From Methylocella silvestris BL2 (lineage in GTDB: Bacteria > Pseudomonadota > Alphaproteobacteria > Rhizobiales > Beijerinckiaceae), in NCBI RefSeq assembly GCF_000021745.1, contig NC_011666.1, positions 3,437,001 to 3,501,000 on the forward strand: 64,000 nucleotides of DNA, written 5' to 3'. The notes below the pieces were generated by a model that made no database searches, had not been told where the DNA came from, and saw only the letters and a list, made by a program, of their open reading frames with translations. The stretch's first letter is position 1, and every line of letters starts with the position of its first letter. Below, in pieces: positions 1 to 8,958 of this stretch. The position numbers were made by a program, and so were the translations under genes.

Positions 1-124
1 CGATCTCGAGGGCGACCTGCGTCGAAAGGCTCTTTTCGGTGAGGAGCTCGGCATGCGCCGGAGCCGCGAGCCCGCAGCCGACGAGAGCCGCAGCCGCAGC
101 GTGCTTTAACAATCTTGATGTCAT
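1..124 (-). CDS. Secreted HbpS/GlcG-like (DUF336) protein, truncated by window edge
   Basis: Only the first 41 codons are inside the window. They start at the ATG at 124 and read leftward off the edge. The translation begins with a clear signal peptide (basic residues, then an Ala/Leu-rich core ending near APAHA), followed by ELLTEKSLSTQVALEI. In my experience that opening is typical of secreted haem-binding HbpS/GlcG (DUF336) proteins. The rest of the domain cannot be seen, so the family call is a guess from the N-terminus alone. It points the same way as the peroxiredoxin gene at 160-714, which ends 35 bases upstream of it. Confidence 0.45.
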   Translation of the reverse strand, partial: MTSRLLKHAAAAALVGCGLAAPAHAELLTEKSLSTQVALEI

Positions 125-159
125 GATTTCCCCTGCTTCACAGCTGTTCTGATTGTTCA

Positions 160-714
160 TCACTGGGCGTGTTGCTCACGCCATTTGCGCACGACCGCAA
201 GCGTGTTCTCGATGTGCTTTTCCGGCGCGGAATCGGAGTAGGCGTAGATGATTTTTCCGTCCGGATCGATGACATAGGATATTCGGTCGGACACCGTCTC
301 GCCTGACGCCGTCGGCGCTGTGCGGACCGCATCGTAGGAGCGAATGACCGCGAGATCGGGATCGGCCGCGACCGGAAATTTGTCGCGGCATTCCTCGGTG
401 GAGAATTTGCGCTGCGTCTCGATCGTGTCTTTCGACATCCCGATCAAAGTCGCCCCCGCCTCAGCGAAACTCTCCGCCGCTTCCGCGAAATCATGCGCCT
501 CGATGGTGCAGCCGCGCGTGAAGGATTTCGGGTAGAAATAGAGAACGACCGGACCTTTGCCGAGCGCCTCGAAGAGGGAGAAGGTGAAATCCTTCCCCCC
601 AACGGCGGCTTTGGCTGTAAAGCCCGGCGCGGAATCGCCCGCCTTCAAGGCCGCGAAAACGGGCGTCGCGAACAGGCCCGTCAACACCAACGCCCACGCC
701 AATATGCGCTTCAT
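160..714 (-). CDS. Secreted peroxiredoxin (AhpC/TSA, BCP-like)
   Basis: A thiol peroxidase of about 184 residues, predicted to reduce peroxides in the periplasm. The start at 714 is chosen because it gives a clean signal peptide (MKRILAWALVLTGLFATPVFA) and has a purine-rich AGAGGGAAA stretch just upstream; an upstream extension would only add basic residues before the signal. The peroxidatic cysteine is C69 in the motif PKSFTRGC, matching the family pattern PxxxTxxC. A second cysteine, C109, could resolve the disulfide. BCP/PrxQ enzymes are usually cytoplasmic, so export is notable but well known in Proteobacteria. It lies on the same strand as the rhodanese-like and hydrolase genes, which suggests an oxidative-stress or envelope maintenance group. 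Confidence 0.85.
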   Translation of the reverse strand: MKRILAWALVLTGLFATPVFAALKAGDSAPGFTAKAAVGGKDFTFSLFEALGKGPVVLYFYPKSFTRGCTIEAHDFAEAAESFAEAGATLIGMSKDTIETQRKFSTEECRDKFPVAADPDLAVIRSYDAVRTAPTASGETVSDRISYVIDPDGKIIYAYSDSAPEKHIENTLAVVRKWREQHAQ

Positions 715-844
715 GGATCGTTTCCCTCTCTTGCTGGCCGCCGCTCGCTCGCGCCGTAGGTTCAAAGATGCCGCCTAACGATGGGCCATCGCCTGTCTAC
801 ACGCGAAGTCTTGTAGCGGCCGGAGGCTGCCTATGAATTCCGCC

Positions 845-1321
845 CTAGCGCTTTTCGGCCTCGGCGGTGTTTGAGGGGCGCGGTTCGATCTTTGTCAAAC
901 TCCCGCCCTCCGCCTCATAAGTTTGCGCGCCCAGCGCCCCCGCGACCTTGAAGCCATGGGCGGTAAGAAAATCCGCCGCGACGCCAGACCGGCCCGAATG
1001 GTTCGAGACCGTAACGATGGTTCGATCCTTCGGGATGTAGGCGAGACTTTTCTCAAGATCCTTCGCCTGGATGCTGAGATAGACTGGCAGCCCGCCGATC
1101 GCCGTCAACTCGTCCGGTCGCCGAAGGTCGATAATGAGCAGGCTCTCGGGCTGCGCCAGGAGCGCCTCGAATTCCGCTCTTTTCAACTGCGGCGATTTGG
1201 ATTTGTACTCGGCCGCCGGCGCCGGCTTTGCGGCAGGAGCGGTCTTGGCGTCCTCGGCCGCCCATGCGAGCGACGATCCGAAAGTAGCGGTCAATACGAG
1301 GGGAAGAAGTAGCTTTCGCAT
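845..1321 (-). CDS. Secreted rhodanese-like domain protein lacking catalytic Cys
   Basis: A protein of about 158 residues with a signal peptide (MRKLLLPLVLTATFGSSLAWA), an Ala/Pro/Lys-rich linker, and one rhodanese fold from about residue 47. The strand LLIIDLRRPDEL and the later VTVSNHSGRSG loop are typical of the fold. In active rhodaneses the loop carries cysteine at the first position of CxxG(x)RS. Here asparagine (N107) sits there, so sulfur transfer is unlikely and the domain probably binds an anion or a partner. Three in-frame ATGs occur (1327, 1324, 1321); an AGGA upstream fits the last two best. It follows the hydrolase gene after 55 bases on the same strand. Confidence 0.8.
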   Translation of the reverse strand: MRKLLLPLVLTATFGSSLAWAAEDAKTAPAAKPAPAAEYKSKSPQLKRAEFEALLAQPESLLIIDLRRPDELTAIGGLPVYLSIQAKDLEKSLAYIPKDRTIVTVSNHSGRSGVAADFLTAHGFKVAGALGAQTYEAEGGSLTKIEPRPSNTAEAEKR

Positions 1322-1376
1322 CATCATGATCCTGTGGTTAAAAGCGCCGGCGAAAAAGGCGAGAGCTCCGCTTGCG

Positions 1377-2267
1377 TCAGCCCGCCAGGTGGGCGTGGAA
1401 GAAAGCAATGGTGCGATCCCACGCCAGCTTTGCGGCGGCGGCGTCGTAGCGCGGCGTGGTATCATTGTTGAATCCATGTTGGACGCCTGCGTAGATAAAA
1501 GCCTGATAGTTGATCGCGTTGGCTTTTAGAGCAGCCTCAAAGGCCGGCCATCCCGCATTGATTCGTTCGTCCGCGCCCGCGTAATGGATGAGAAGCGGCG
1601 CCTTGATCTTGGCGACGTCTTCCGCAGGGGGCTGCGCTCCATAAAATGGCACCGCGGCGGCGACGTCCGGCTCATGCGCGGCCAGAAAATTGGCGACGCC
1701 CCCGCCGTAGCAAAATCCCACGACGCCCACCTTGCCGTTTCCGTCGGACAGGGCCTTCAGCGCGGCGACCGCCGCGATGAAATCATTGCGCGTCTTGGCC
1801 TGATCGAGCTTCTGGAAGAGGTCGCGCGCCTTGTCTTCATCGCCGGGATAACCGCCAAGAGGCGTCAGGGCGTCGGGAGCGAGCGCAATGAAGCCGTCGA
1901 CAGCGAGCCGTCTCGCAACATCTTCTATATGCGGATTGAGGCCGCGGTTTTCGTGAACCACAAGAACTGTCGGCGCCTTGCCATTGATATGGGCCGGCTT
2001 TGCAAGATAAGCGCGAATGGTGCCGTAGCCCTGGGGAGACGCGATGTCGATGAAGCTCGTCGCAATGCGCGAATCGTCCTTGGCGATTTGCTGGGCCTCG
2101 GCGAAGCGTGGATTCAGCGCCTCGAGCAACGCCGCCGCGCCAACGCCCGCGACGGCGTATTTCGACGCGCCCACCAGAAAGGCGCGGCGGCTGGCGAGAC
2201 CGTGCACATAGAGATCGAATAATCTCAACACCTCCGGATGAAAGTCGCTTGCGGTGCGCCGGGTCAC
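1377..2267 (-). CDS. Dienelactone hydrolase family protein, Tat-type signal
   Basis: An alpha/beta hydrolase related to carboxymethylenebutenolidase, about 296 residues. The likely start is the GTG at 2267, preceded by a strong AAGGAGAG ribosome-binding site; a TTG at 2333 would lengthen it without an obvious site. A twin-arginine-like segment (ASRRAFLVGASKYAVAGVGA) lies near residue 30, so export in the folded state is likely. The catalytic triad is visible: the cysteine nucleophile in GFCYGGG, the aspartate in GADERI, and the histidine in QHGFNN. The substrate cannot be read from sequence; many such secreted homologues are generic esterases. The rhodanese-like gene follows downstream. Confidence 0.85.
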   Translation of the reverse strand: MTRRTASDFHPEVLRLFDLYVHGLASRRAFLVGASKYAVAGVGAAALLEALNPRFAEAQQIAKDDSRIATSFIDIASPQGYGTIRAYLAKPAHINGKAPTVLVVHENRGLNPHIEDVARRLAVDGFIALAPDALTPLGGYPGDEDKARDLFQKLDQAKTRNDFIAAVAALKALSDGNGKVGVVGFCYGGGVANFLAAHEPDVAAAVPFYGAQPPAEDVAKIKAPLLIHYAGADERINAGWPAFEAALKANAINYQAFIYAGVQHGFNNDTTPRYDAAAAKLAWDRTIAFFHAHLAG

Positions 2268-2710
2268 GGAATCTCTCCTTCGTATCGGATCGCGCGCATC
2301 GGATTGCGTTTGCGTCGAAGCGGGTTGTGGCAAGACGGGTCAAAAGCAGCGGAGCCTGCTCGGCTGAACGTGTGTGACGTCGGCGCCGCGTCCCATTTTT
2401 TTAGGACGACGCGTCCCGCGCGTCAATTGACAATTCGATAATTTTAGTAGGAATATAGCCTCGGCAAAAGCGCGGGAATACTGTTCTACCAAGAGCGGAT
2501 TTGCTGCGGGAAATATTCTCAACAATCGATCAACTGAGTCGGGTGATTCGTGCAAGCTCAGTTTGATCCCTTCGTTCGCCGGCGGCTTTGAAGCGACGCC
2601 GGATGTCCCAGAAGACGACGCCCGGGCGATGGTCCGGCGTGACGCCTCGGCGCCGCGCATTTGGGAACAGCTCGCAAGGCGCTCCGAAACAGTCTCTATC
2701 GAGGTAAGCA
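2268..2710. other. Intergenic region between divergent genes
   Basis: About 440 bases separate the hydrolase gene from the DUF1549 gene. An AT-rich patch around 2420-2460 contains TTGACA at 2427-2432, with GAATAT 18 bases further on, which could be a weak promoter for the DUF1549 gene. I see no convincing gene or hairpin here. Confidence 0.3.
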
Positions 2711-5089
2711 ATGAAGAAAGTGACTTTGCAGAAGGCGTCCCTGGCGCTGGTGATCGGCCTCTCGGCCGCAGCCGCGGCGGCGGATGACAAGCCGATCCAG
2801 AACGAGCAACGGGCGGCGGGCGAAGCGGCGCCGGCGCCGCCGGCCGCCAGTCCGGAGACAGTGGCGGCGAGCGCTCCAGCGCCGGTCTCCCGTTTGCCCT
2901 ATGGTTGGCGGCCGATTCAGCCTCCGGCGATTCCAGCCGTGAAGGACGCCGGATGGGCGCGTACGCCGATTGACGCGTTCATTCTCGCGAAGGTCGAAGA
3001 CAAGGGCCTGAAGCCTTCGCCCGACGCCGATCGCGCCGCCTTCATACGCCGCGCGACGCTCGATGTTTGGGGACTGATCCCCACGCCCGAACAGGTTGCG
3101 GCGTTTGTGAACGATCCCGCCCCTGACGCTTATGAGAAATTGGCGGACAGGCTGCTCGCCTCGCCGCACTACGGCGAGCGGCAGGCGCGCTTCTGGCTCG
3201 ATCTTGCGCGCTACGCCGACAGCGCCGGCTTTCAGACAGACCAGACCCGTTCGGAGATGTGGCGCTATCGCGATTACGTGATCAACGCGTTCAATCAGGA
3301 CAAGCCCTATTCGCGCTTCGTTCAGGAGCAACTGGCGGGAGACGAATTGGCGCCCGGCGATCAGGACGTCCTCGTCGCCGCAGGTTTCCTGACGGGTTAT
3401 CCAGACAATTACAATTCACGCGATCTGGTTCAAAGAAAGTATCAGATCACCACCGACATCACCGACACGGTCGGGCAAGCCATTCTTGGAACGACAGTCG
3501 GCTGCGCGCGCTGCCACGACCACAAGACCGATAAGTTCTCGCAGAAGGACTATTATTCTCTCCAGGCGTTCTTCGCCAATACGAATGAAGTCAACAAGGT
3601 TCCGGCCGCGAAGGGGCGAATCGAGCAAGAGTTTCAGGCCCAGCAGGCCAAATGGGACGAGGCGACCAAGGACATCCGGGCGCAGCAGGCGGCGCTGCTT
3701 GATCCCGTCAAGGACAAAGCCTGGAAATATCATAAGGAGCGTTACCTTACCGACAGCCGCGATGCGATCTTCAAGCCGGAGGGCGAGTGGACGCCGCTGG
3801 ATCGCTGGATCAATCATCGCCTCGCCAATGTCACGACCGAAGCCGACTACGCAGCCTATCTGCGTGACGCGGCGGAGAACAAGGACAACCCCGATCACAA
3901 CCAGGAAGCCGAAGAGCGCTGGCAAAAATACAAGAAGCTTTCGGAGGATTTGAAAAAATTCCAGAAACTCAAGCCGGCGAAGGGCTCTGACACCTACACG
4001 ACTGTGTCCGAGCTCGGACACGCTGATGCGCCGCCCACCTTCATTTTGTTCGGCGGCAATCATGAGCGACCGGTGTCCGAGGTTCAGCCGGCCTTTCCAG
4101 CGGCGCTGACTGACCAAAATCCGACGATCGTTCCGACGACAGCCTCCTCGGGGCGCCGAACGGCGCTGGCCAACTGGCTCGTCAGCCCGCAAAATCCGCT
4201 GACCGCGCGCGTTTTCGTCAATCGCGTCTGGAACGAATATTTTGGCAAGGGCATCGTCGTCACGCTGAGCGATTTCGGCAAGGCGGGGGAAAAACCGACC
4301 AATCCTGAGCTGCTCGATTTCCTCGCGAATAATTTCGTCAATGCGCAGGGCTGGAGCGTCAAGAAGCTGCATCGGCAGATTCTGCTTTCGAGCGTCTACC
4401 GGCAGTCGTCCGCCTATCGCGAAGATGCGCATGCGGTCGATCCTGATAACAAGCTTCTTGCGGTATTTCCGCGCAAAAGGCTTGAGGCGGAAGTCATTCG
4501 CGATTCGATCCTTGTCGCTGCGGGCAAGCTTGACGAGACGGTGGGCGGTCCCAGCGTATTCCCGCCAGCGCCGGCGAACCTCAACGCTGGAAACCTCTGG
4601 GAGGTCTCGAAAGATCCGCGTGATTTCAACAGACGCAGCCTCTACATCTTCACGCGCCGCAGCGTTCCCTACCCCCTCCTGTCCTCATTCGACATGGCCT
4701 CGTCCCAGCAGGTCCACAGCAAGCGCGACGTGACCACGACGCCGCTGCAGGCGCTCACGCTGTTCAACAGCGACATTGTGTTTTCATGGTCGCAAATGCT
4801 GGCGGGCCGGGTGATGCGGGAGGCCGGAACAGATCCCCTTGCCGGCATAGATCGCCTCTATCAAATCCTGTTCGGGCGCAATCCGGACGAGGCCGAGAAG
4901 GCGACCCTCCTCGCGTTTCTGATCAGTCACGAAAAGGTTATCAGGGCCAAGGCGGAAGACGGGAAGTTCTCGGTCGCGATTCCGATCGGCCTGACCGACA
5001 CGCAGACGCTTGATCCTATACGCGCGGCGACTTTCGTCGACCTCGTCCACGTCGTCGTCAATTCCAACGATTTCATCTACCGGTTCTGA
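2711..5089 (+). CDS. DUF1549/DUF1553 (PSCyt2/PSD1-type) secreted protein
   Basis: A 792-residue protein with a signal peptide (MKKVTLQKASLALVIGLSAAAAA) and an Ala/Pro-rich linker. The first large domain (about 75-280) has the DUF1549 hallmark segments FIRRATLDVWGLIPTP and RQARFWLDLARYADS, plus CARCHDHKTDKF, a CxxCH that could hold haem. The DUF1553 part (about 480-780) contains TARVFVNRVWNEYFGKG and the PLQALTLFNS segment. These domains are abundant in Planctomycetes, almost always next to a DUF1501 gene, as here. The haem domain PSCyt1 often found at the N-terminus is absent. Biochemical function is unknown; I infer a periplasmic complex with the next gene, 29 bases downstream. Confidence 0.85.
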   Translation: MKKVTLQKASLALVIGLSAAAAAADDKPIQNEQRAAGEAAPAPPAASPETVAASAPAPVSRLPYGWRPIQPPAIPAVKDAGWARTPIDAFILAKVEDKGLKPSPDADRAAFIRRATLDVWGLIPTPEQVAAFVNDPAPDAYEKLADRLLASPHYGERQARFWLDLARYADSAGFQTDQTRSEMWRYRDYVINAFNQDKPYSRFVQEQLAGDELAPGDQDVLVAAGFLTGYPDNYNSRDLVQRKYQITTDITDTVGQAILGTTVGCARCHDHKTDKFSQKDYYSLQAFFANTNEVNKVPAAKGRIEQEFQAQQAKWDEATKDIRAQQAALLDPVKDKAWKYHKERYLTDSRDAIFKPEGEWTPLDRWINHRLANVTTEADYAAYLRDAAENKDNPDHNQEAEERWQKYKKLSEDLKKFQKLKPAKGSDTYTTVSELGHADAPPTFILFGGNHERPVSEVQPAFPAALTDQNPTIVPTTASSGRRTALANWLVSPQNPLTARVFVNRVWNEYFGKGIVVTLSDFGKAGEKPTNPELLDFLANNFVNAQGWSVKKLHRQILLSSVYRQSSAYREDAHAVDPDNKLLAVFPRKRLEAEVIRDSILVAAGKLDETVGGPSVFPPAPANLNAGNLWEVSKDPRDFNRRSLYIFTRRSVPYPLLSSFDMASSQQVHSKRDVTTTPLQALTLFNSDIVFSWSQMLAGRVMREAGTDPLAGIDRLYQILFGRNPDEAEKATLLAFLISHEKVIRAKAEDGKFSVAIPIGLTDTQTLDPIRAATFVDLVHVVVNSNDFIYRF

Positions 5090-5118
5090 GCAGCCGCAGT
5101 TTAGGAAGGAATAGAGTC

Positions 5119-6567
5119 ATGAGAAACCATTCGCGGCGGGAGCTGCTTTTCAACACGATCTATGGCGCAGGCGGGCTGACGCTCGCCGCCTACATGCCGG
5201 GGGGCGGCATCTTCGCGACGCCGGCGCTCGCCGCGACGCTGGGCGATCCCCTTGCGCCGAAGCAGCCCCATTTCGCGCCGAAGGTGAAGTCGGTGATCTG
5301 GCTGCATATGGACGGCGCGCCAAGCACGATCGATCTTTTCGACTACAAGCCGGATCTCATCAAACTGGCGGGCCAGGAGCCGCCTCCGTCCTTCCTTCAG
5401 GGCATCAAGACGAGCACGCAGGGCGGCGTCGGCAAGCTCTTCGCTTCAAATCGGAGCTGGAAGCAATATGGCGACAGCGGCGCATGGTTCTCCGATCTTG
5501 TGCCCAATCTCGCCGAACATGCGGACAAGATCGCCTTCATCAAATCCTCGACGACGATCGGCGCCACCCACGATATTTCGATCCTGAAGCTCAACACCGG
5601 CGATACGAGTCCCGGCAGGCCTTCCCTCGGCGCCTGGGTCACTTATGCGCTCGGCTCGGCCAATCCGGATCTGCCAGCCTATGTCGTGCTCTACAACGGC
5701 AAGAAGGAGCCGACAGGAGGGTCGGTCAACTGGAGCTCAGGCTTCCTCCCGGCGGTGTATCAAGGCACCGCATTCCGGCCGGGCGGATCGCCAATTCTCC
5801 ATTTGGACCGTCCCGAATTGATCGGACTCGCCGAGCAGCGCGATGATCTCGATCTGTTGAAGCGGATCAACGAACAGCGCGCGGCGCTTCATCCGGAAGA
5901 CACTGAACTCCAGGCGCGTATCCGATCCTACGAGCTCGCCTACCGCATGGAGGCGACGGCGCCGGAGGCCGTCGATCTCGCCAAGGAGAGCGACGCGACG
6001 AAAGCGCTCTATGGGCTCGACGATCCCGTCACCAAGGATTACGGCACCAGCCTGTTGCGGGCGCGCCGCCTGGTGGAGCGCAATGTGCGATTCGTCCAGG
6101 TGGTCTCGGGGCCGCTCGAACTGCCCGGCGAGGAACAGCCGATCAATTGGGACGCCCACCGCGATCTCGAGAAGAATCACTCCGCTCACGCGCGGACGGT
6201 CGACAAGCCAATCGCCGGCTTGCTCGCGGATCTGAAATCACGTGGGCTGCTCGACGACACTCTAGTGGTGTGGACGTCCGAATTCGGACGCACCTCCTAT
6301 GGGCAGAGCGGCAATGGGCGCGACCACAATCCGTGGGGCTACACGCAATGGATGGCCGGCGGCGGCGTCAAGGCGGGCTCGACCTTCGGCCAGACGGATG
6401 AAATCGGCCTGCAGTCGGTCGGCAAGAAGGTTGACACCTATGATCTCCATGCGACCGTTCTCCAGCTGCTTGGCCTCGATCATCTGAAGACGATCTTCCT
6501 GAGGGCCGGCCGCGCGGAGCGCCCCACGGTCGTCTATGGCGAGGTCGTCAAGGAGTTGCTCGCCTAG
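5119..6567 (+). CDS. DUF1501 family protein with Tat signal
   Basis: A 482-residue protein of the DUF1501 family, which is related to the alkaline phosphatase/sulfatase fold. The N-terminus has a twin-arginine-like motif (SRRELLFNTIYGAGG) and a hydrophobic stretch, so Tat export is likely. The family features are the WLHMDGAPSTIDLFDYKP segment, which resembles metal-site strand 1, and LVVWTSEFGRTSYGQ followed by GRDHNPWGYT near the C-terminus. A good AGGAAGGA ribosome-binding site precedes the ATG. It forms a two-gene unit with the DUF1549 gene, and a hairpin at 6604-6627 closes the unit. No substrate is established for the family. Confidence 0.87.
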   Translation: MRNHSRRELLFNTIYGAGGLTLAAYMPGGGIFATPALAATLGDPLAPKQPHFAPKVKSVIWLHMDGAPSTIDLFDYKPDLIKLAGQEPPPSFLQGIKTSTQGGVGKLFASNRSWKQYGDSGAWFSDLVPNLAEHADKIAFIKSSTTIGATHDISILKLNTGDTSPGRPSLGAWVTYALGSANPDLPAYVVLYNGKKEPTGGSVNWSSGFLPAVYQGTAFRPGGSPILHLDRPELIGLAEQRDDLDLLKRINEQRAALHPEDTELQARIRSYELAYRMEATAPEAVDLAKESDATKALYGLDDPVTKDYGTSLLRARRLVERNVRFVQVVSGPLELPGEEQPINWDAHRDLEKNHSAHARTVDKPIAGLLADLKSRGLLDDTLVVWTSEFGRTSYGQSGNGRDHNPWGYTQWMAGGGVKAGSTFGQTDEIGLQSVGKKVDTYDLHATVLQLLGLDHLKTIFLRAGRAERPTVVYGEVVKELLA

Positions 6568-6603
6568 CGGTTCGATTTCAAGACTTGCTGTTCGTTGACG
6601 CGG

Positions 6604-6627
6604 CGCCGGAAGCGATGTCTTCCGGCG
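6604..6627 (+). terminator. Hairpin terminator after DUF1501 gene
   Basis: A perfect 9-bp stem (CGCCGGAAG / CTTCCGGCG) with a six-base loop sits 37 bases after the DUF1501 stop and is followed by TTCGCTTT. It probably separates the DUF pair from the cytochrome c' gene. Confidence 0.6.
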
Positions 6628-6703
6628 TTCGCTTTAGAGAGGATGCGCCGGCGCGCGCTGCAGAGACGTCGAGTGCCCTCCGGCGTTGTGAAGGAAACAA
6701 TGA

Positions 6704-7111
6704 ATGAGTCGTAGGTTGATTATTTTCGCTGCGGCGTGCGCGGCGATTGTGAGCGCGTCTGCATACGCTGCACATCGTGACATCGATCTGAAAGATTATG
6801 ACGACGATCTGATGCGCGATCTCGACAAGACAATCAAATATTTCGAGCCAGACATCACGGCGGGCAACGCCGATGGCGCGCTCGAAGACGCCGGCATTCT
6901 TCAAGACGGGTTCAAATATACCGAAAAATACTTTGCAAAGAAAGGAGATGCGGAGGATGCGGTGAAGATCTCACGGGACGGTCTCGCCTACATCGAAGCC
7001 GCCATGAAAGCGCTTCAGAAGAATGATTTTGCGGCGGCGGCCGAGGCCGCGCGCGGGGCGGCCGCGACTTGCCGCGCGTGCCACGACATCTACAAGCCTC
7101 TCAAGAAATAG
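6704..7111 (+). CDS. Cytochrome c' family protein (small)
   Basis: A 135-residue periplasmic protein with a signal peptide ending near SAYAAH. The mature part is mostly helical, and the single haem motif CRACHDIYK lies near the C-terminus. Four-helix cytochromes c' have the haem motif at this end, which supports the call. Several acidic positions occur early (DLKDYDDDL). An AAGGAA ribosome-binding site lies eight bases before the ATG. A second cytochrome c' (8369-8887) and a cytochrome b561 (7386-8183) lie downstream on the opposite strand, suggesting a small electron-transfer set with the DUF1549/DUF1501 proteins. Confidence 0.8.
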   Translation: MSRRLIIFAAACAAIVSASAYAAHRDIDLKDYDDDLMRDLDKTIKYFEPDITAGNADGALEDAGILQDGFKYTEKYFAKKGDAEDAVKISRDGLAYIEAAMKALQKNDFAAAAEAARGAAATCRACHDIYKPLKK

Positions 7112-7116
7112 AAGCC

Positions 7117-7140
7117 GCGATCGCGGGCGCCGGCGATCGC
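7117..7140. terminator. Possible hairpin after cytochrome c' gene
   Basis: Two copies of GCGATCGC (7117-7124 and 7133-7140), a self-complementary octamer, flank an eight-base GC-rich spacer six bases after the stop codon. They can pair as a hairpin, but no T run follows, so factor-independent termination is uncertain. Confidence 0.35.
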
Positions 7141-7385
7141 CAACCGCCAGCATTTGCGCCGCTGCATGTCTGGCGTAACGGCCGCGCTCATATGTTGAAT
7201 TTGATCTGGAGCTGTGGTTTGCGCCACTCTCCCTGCGCGGAGCCTTCCGGGTGTTCGCGCAGATCTTCCTGAATTTTGGAGCCAACAGGCTGGGGCCGCA
7301 AGCGCGGTTTAGGCCGGCCGCAATATATCGGAAGAGACGTTCGCAGCTCAGGACTGCAGGATCAGGCGCCGCCGCCGCCGTTCTT

Positions 7386-8183
7386 CTAGAACGCGTCGTC
7401 GATCGGCGCAGGGGCGTAGCTGACGACCAAGGCGAGCGCGGCGCCAAGGGATACGATGAGGATCGCTGCGAGCCAGCCGCGCGACGTCGCGATTTCCTCA
7501 TCCGCTGCGACGTTGTCGCGAGCTTTCTTTCCCGTGAACATCGCCTTTATGATGTCCGGCTGCTCAAACCGTTTGTGAATGACGACCGCTAGAATATGAA
7601 GACCGATGGCGGCTGCGATCCAATAGAAGATGCGCCTGTGCGCGGACGTCAGGAGAAGGCTTAAGTCCTTGGTCACATAGCCGGCCAGCGGGCCCGTGTT
7701 GAAGATTTCGTCATTGCTGAACAGCCCGGCGACAGCCTGGGCGCCAAGACCACCCAACAACAGAATGACCATCCAGGCGCCAAGCGGGTTGTGACCGGCA
7801 AAGCGCGCCCCGCTTCCGCGCGCGAGATTGGCGGCGTAGCGGACCGTGGCCGCCGGACCTTTGAGAAAGCTACGAAACAACGCGTGTTTGGTGCCGACGA
7901 ATCCCCAAACAATGCGGAACGCGACGAGCACGAGGACCGTGTATCCGAACCAGACATGATATTTGAAATAGGAGACGCCAAGTCTGTTGGTGACGAAGGC
8001 GCCGACGATTGCGCCCACGAGCGTCCAATGGAACACGCGCACGGGAAAATCCCACACGCGCCGCTCGTTCCGCGGCCGCTGCTCGATGGCCTCAGCGGCC
8101 GGAGCGATGAGGCCTTGGTCGCCGAGGAGATCTGGCGCGTCAAGGACGTCTGGCGTTTCGACGAATTGATTGCTGGCGCTCAT
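7386..8183 (-). CDS. Cytochrome b561 family membrane protein
   Basis: A 265-residue inner-membrane dihaem cytochrome b. After a polar N-terminus of about 45 residues come four main membrane segments carrying likely haem-ligand histidines: VFHWTLVG, FKYHVWFGY, SAHRRIFYW and GLHILAVVIHKR. A fifth hydrophobic segment closes the protein. Proteins of this group often transfer electrons between quinol and a periplasmic cytochrome c; the partner here could be the cytochrome c' encoded upstream on the same strand (start 8887). The C-terminal extension after the haem core is Ala-rich and not conserved to my eye. Confidence 0.85.
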   Translation of the reverse strand: MSASNQFVETPDVLDAPDLLGDQGLIAPAAEAIEQRPRNERRVWDFPVRVFHWTLVGAIVGAFVTNRLGVSYFKYHVWFGYTVLVLVAFRIVWGFVGTKHALFRSFLKGPAATVRYAANLARGSGARFAGHNPLGAWMVILLLGGLGAQAVAGLFSNDEIFNTGPLAGYVTKDLSLLLTSAHRRIFYWIAAAIGLHILAVVIHKRFEQPDIIKAMFTGKKARDNVAADEEIATSRGWLAAILIVSLGAALALVVSYAPAPIDDAF

Positions 8184-8368
8184 AGCTGATCTCTGACCGG
8201 GCGCTTCGGACCGGCGCTGATCCCAACGTCAGGAAGCGCGGTGTGAGGGGCTTCGCCGGCAGCTCTGAATTTTGCCTGGGGCCGCGCGGCGAGCCGAGTT
8301 AGACGTTATGGTGAATACAAGCTTGGGGGCCCGCCCGGGCAAAACACGGCGGCGTGTCCGGCGGCGCG

Positions 8369-8887
8369 CTATTTGACCTTGAAGGCGTCGTGACAAGCCT
8401 TGCAATCCTGTCCAACCGCGGCGGCGGCGGTTTTGAACGCGTCCGTCGGTCCCTTATCCTGTTCATTCACTTTTTGCAGGGCAAGGATATGGGTCTGGAA
8501 GTTCTGGAGCTTTGTCTCGAAGTCGGCGCGCTCGGTCCAGATCTCCGGTTTTGCCTTGGTCTCCGGCTCGCCGAGATTGGAGACCTCCGGGAATGCGTCA
8601 TCGGCAAATTTTGAGAGGAAGACGACGCGCGCGATGCTCTTGTCGACCAATGCGGCGTCGTAGGGCGTCGAGCCTTTGAGGATCGCGCCAATTGGCCGGA
8701 AGCTGGCGCCGACCAGCGTGAAAATGGCTTTGCGCGTTTCGACGGCCTGCCGGCCCGGGCTGGGGCCCGCCGCCGCTCCCGCCGCTGGCGCCGTCTGCGA
8801 ATTCGCCGACAGGGCGAAGCTGACGCCAAGAGCAAGCGTTACGCCTGCCGCGGCTATCTTTGAGGTTAATCCGAACTTCGGGCTCAT
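8369..8887 (-). CDS. Cytochrome c' (class II cytochrome c)
   Basis: A protein of about 172 residues with a signal peptide (MSPKFGLTSKIAAAGVTLAL, cleaved before about residue 30), a four-helix body, and the C-terminal haem motif CKACHDAFK. Class II cytochromes c' bind haem exactly there. The start at 8887 is preferred over one 51 bases upstream because it gives a normal signal peptide. It precedes the cytochrome b561 gene on the same strand with 185 bases between, so the two may be cotranscribed. Roles of the family include nitric oxide binding and electron transfer; the sequence does not decide between them. Confidence 0.85.
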   Translation of the reverse strand: MSPKFGLTSKIAAAGVTLALGVSFALSANSQTAPAAGAAAGPSPGRQAVETRKAIFTLVGASFRPIGAILKGSTPYDAALVDKSIARVVFLSKFADDAFPEVSNLGEPETKAKPEIWTERADFETKLQNFQTHILALQKVNEQDKGPTDAFKTAAAAVGQDCKACHDAFKVK

Positions 8888-8958
8888 CCCGGTTGTATCC
8901 TTGTTGTCTGAAGTTATGCGGCGCCTGATGATCCGCATCCCGTTGTGAAAACGATTTC

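Noticed and set aside
2420-2460. Insertion-sequence end or inverted repeat in the AT-rich patch
   Set aside because: Only the short AATTG/CAATT symmetry is present; no matching partner or transposase gene nearby.
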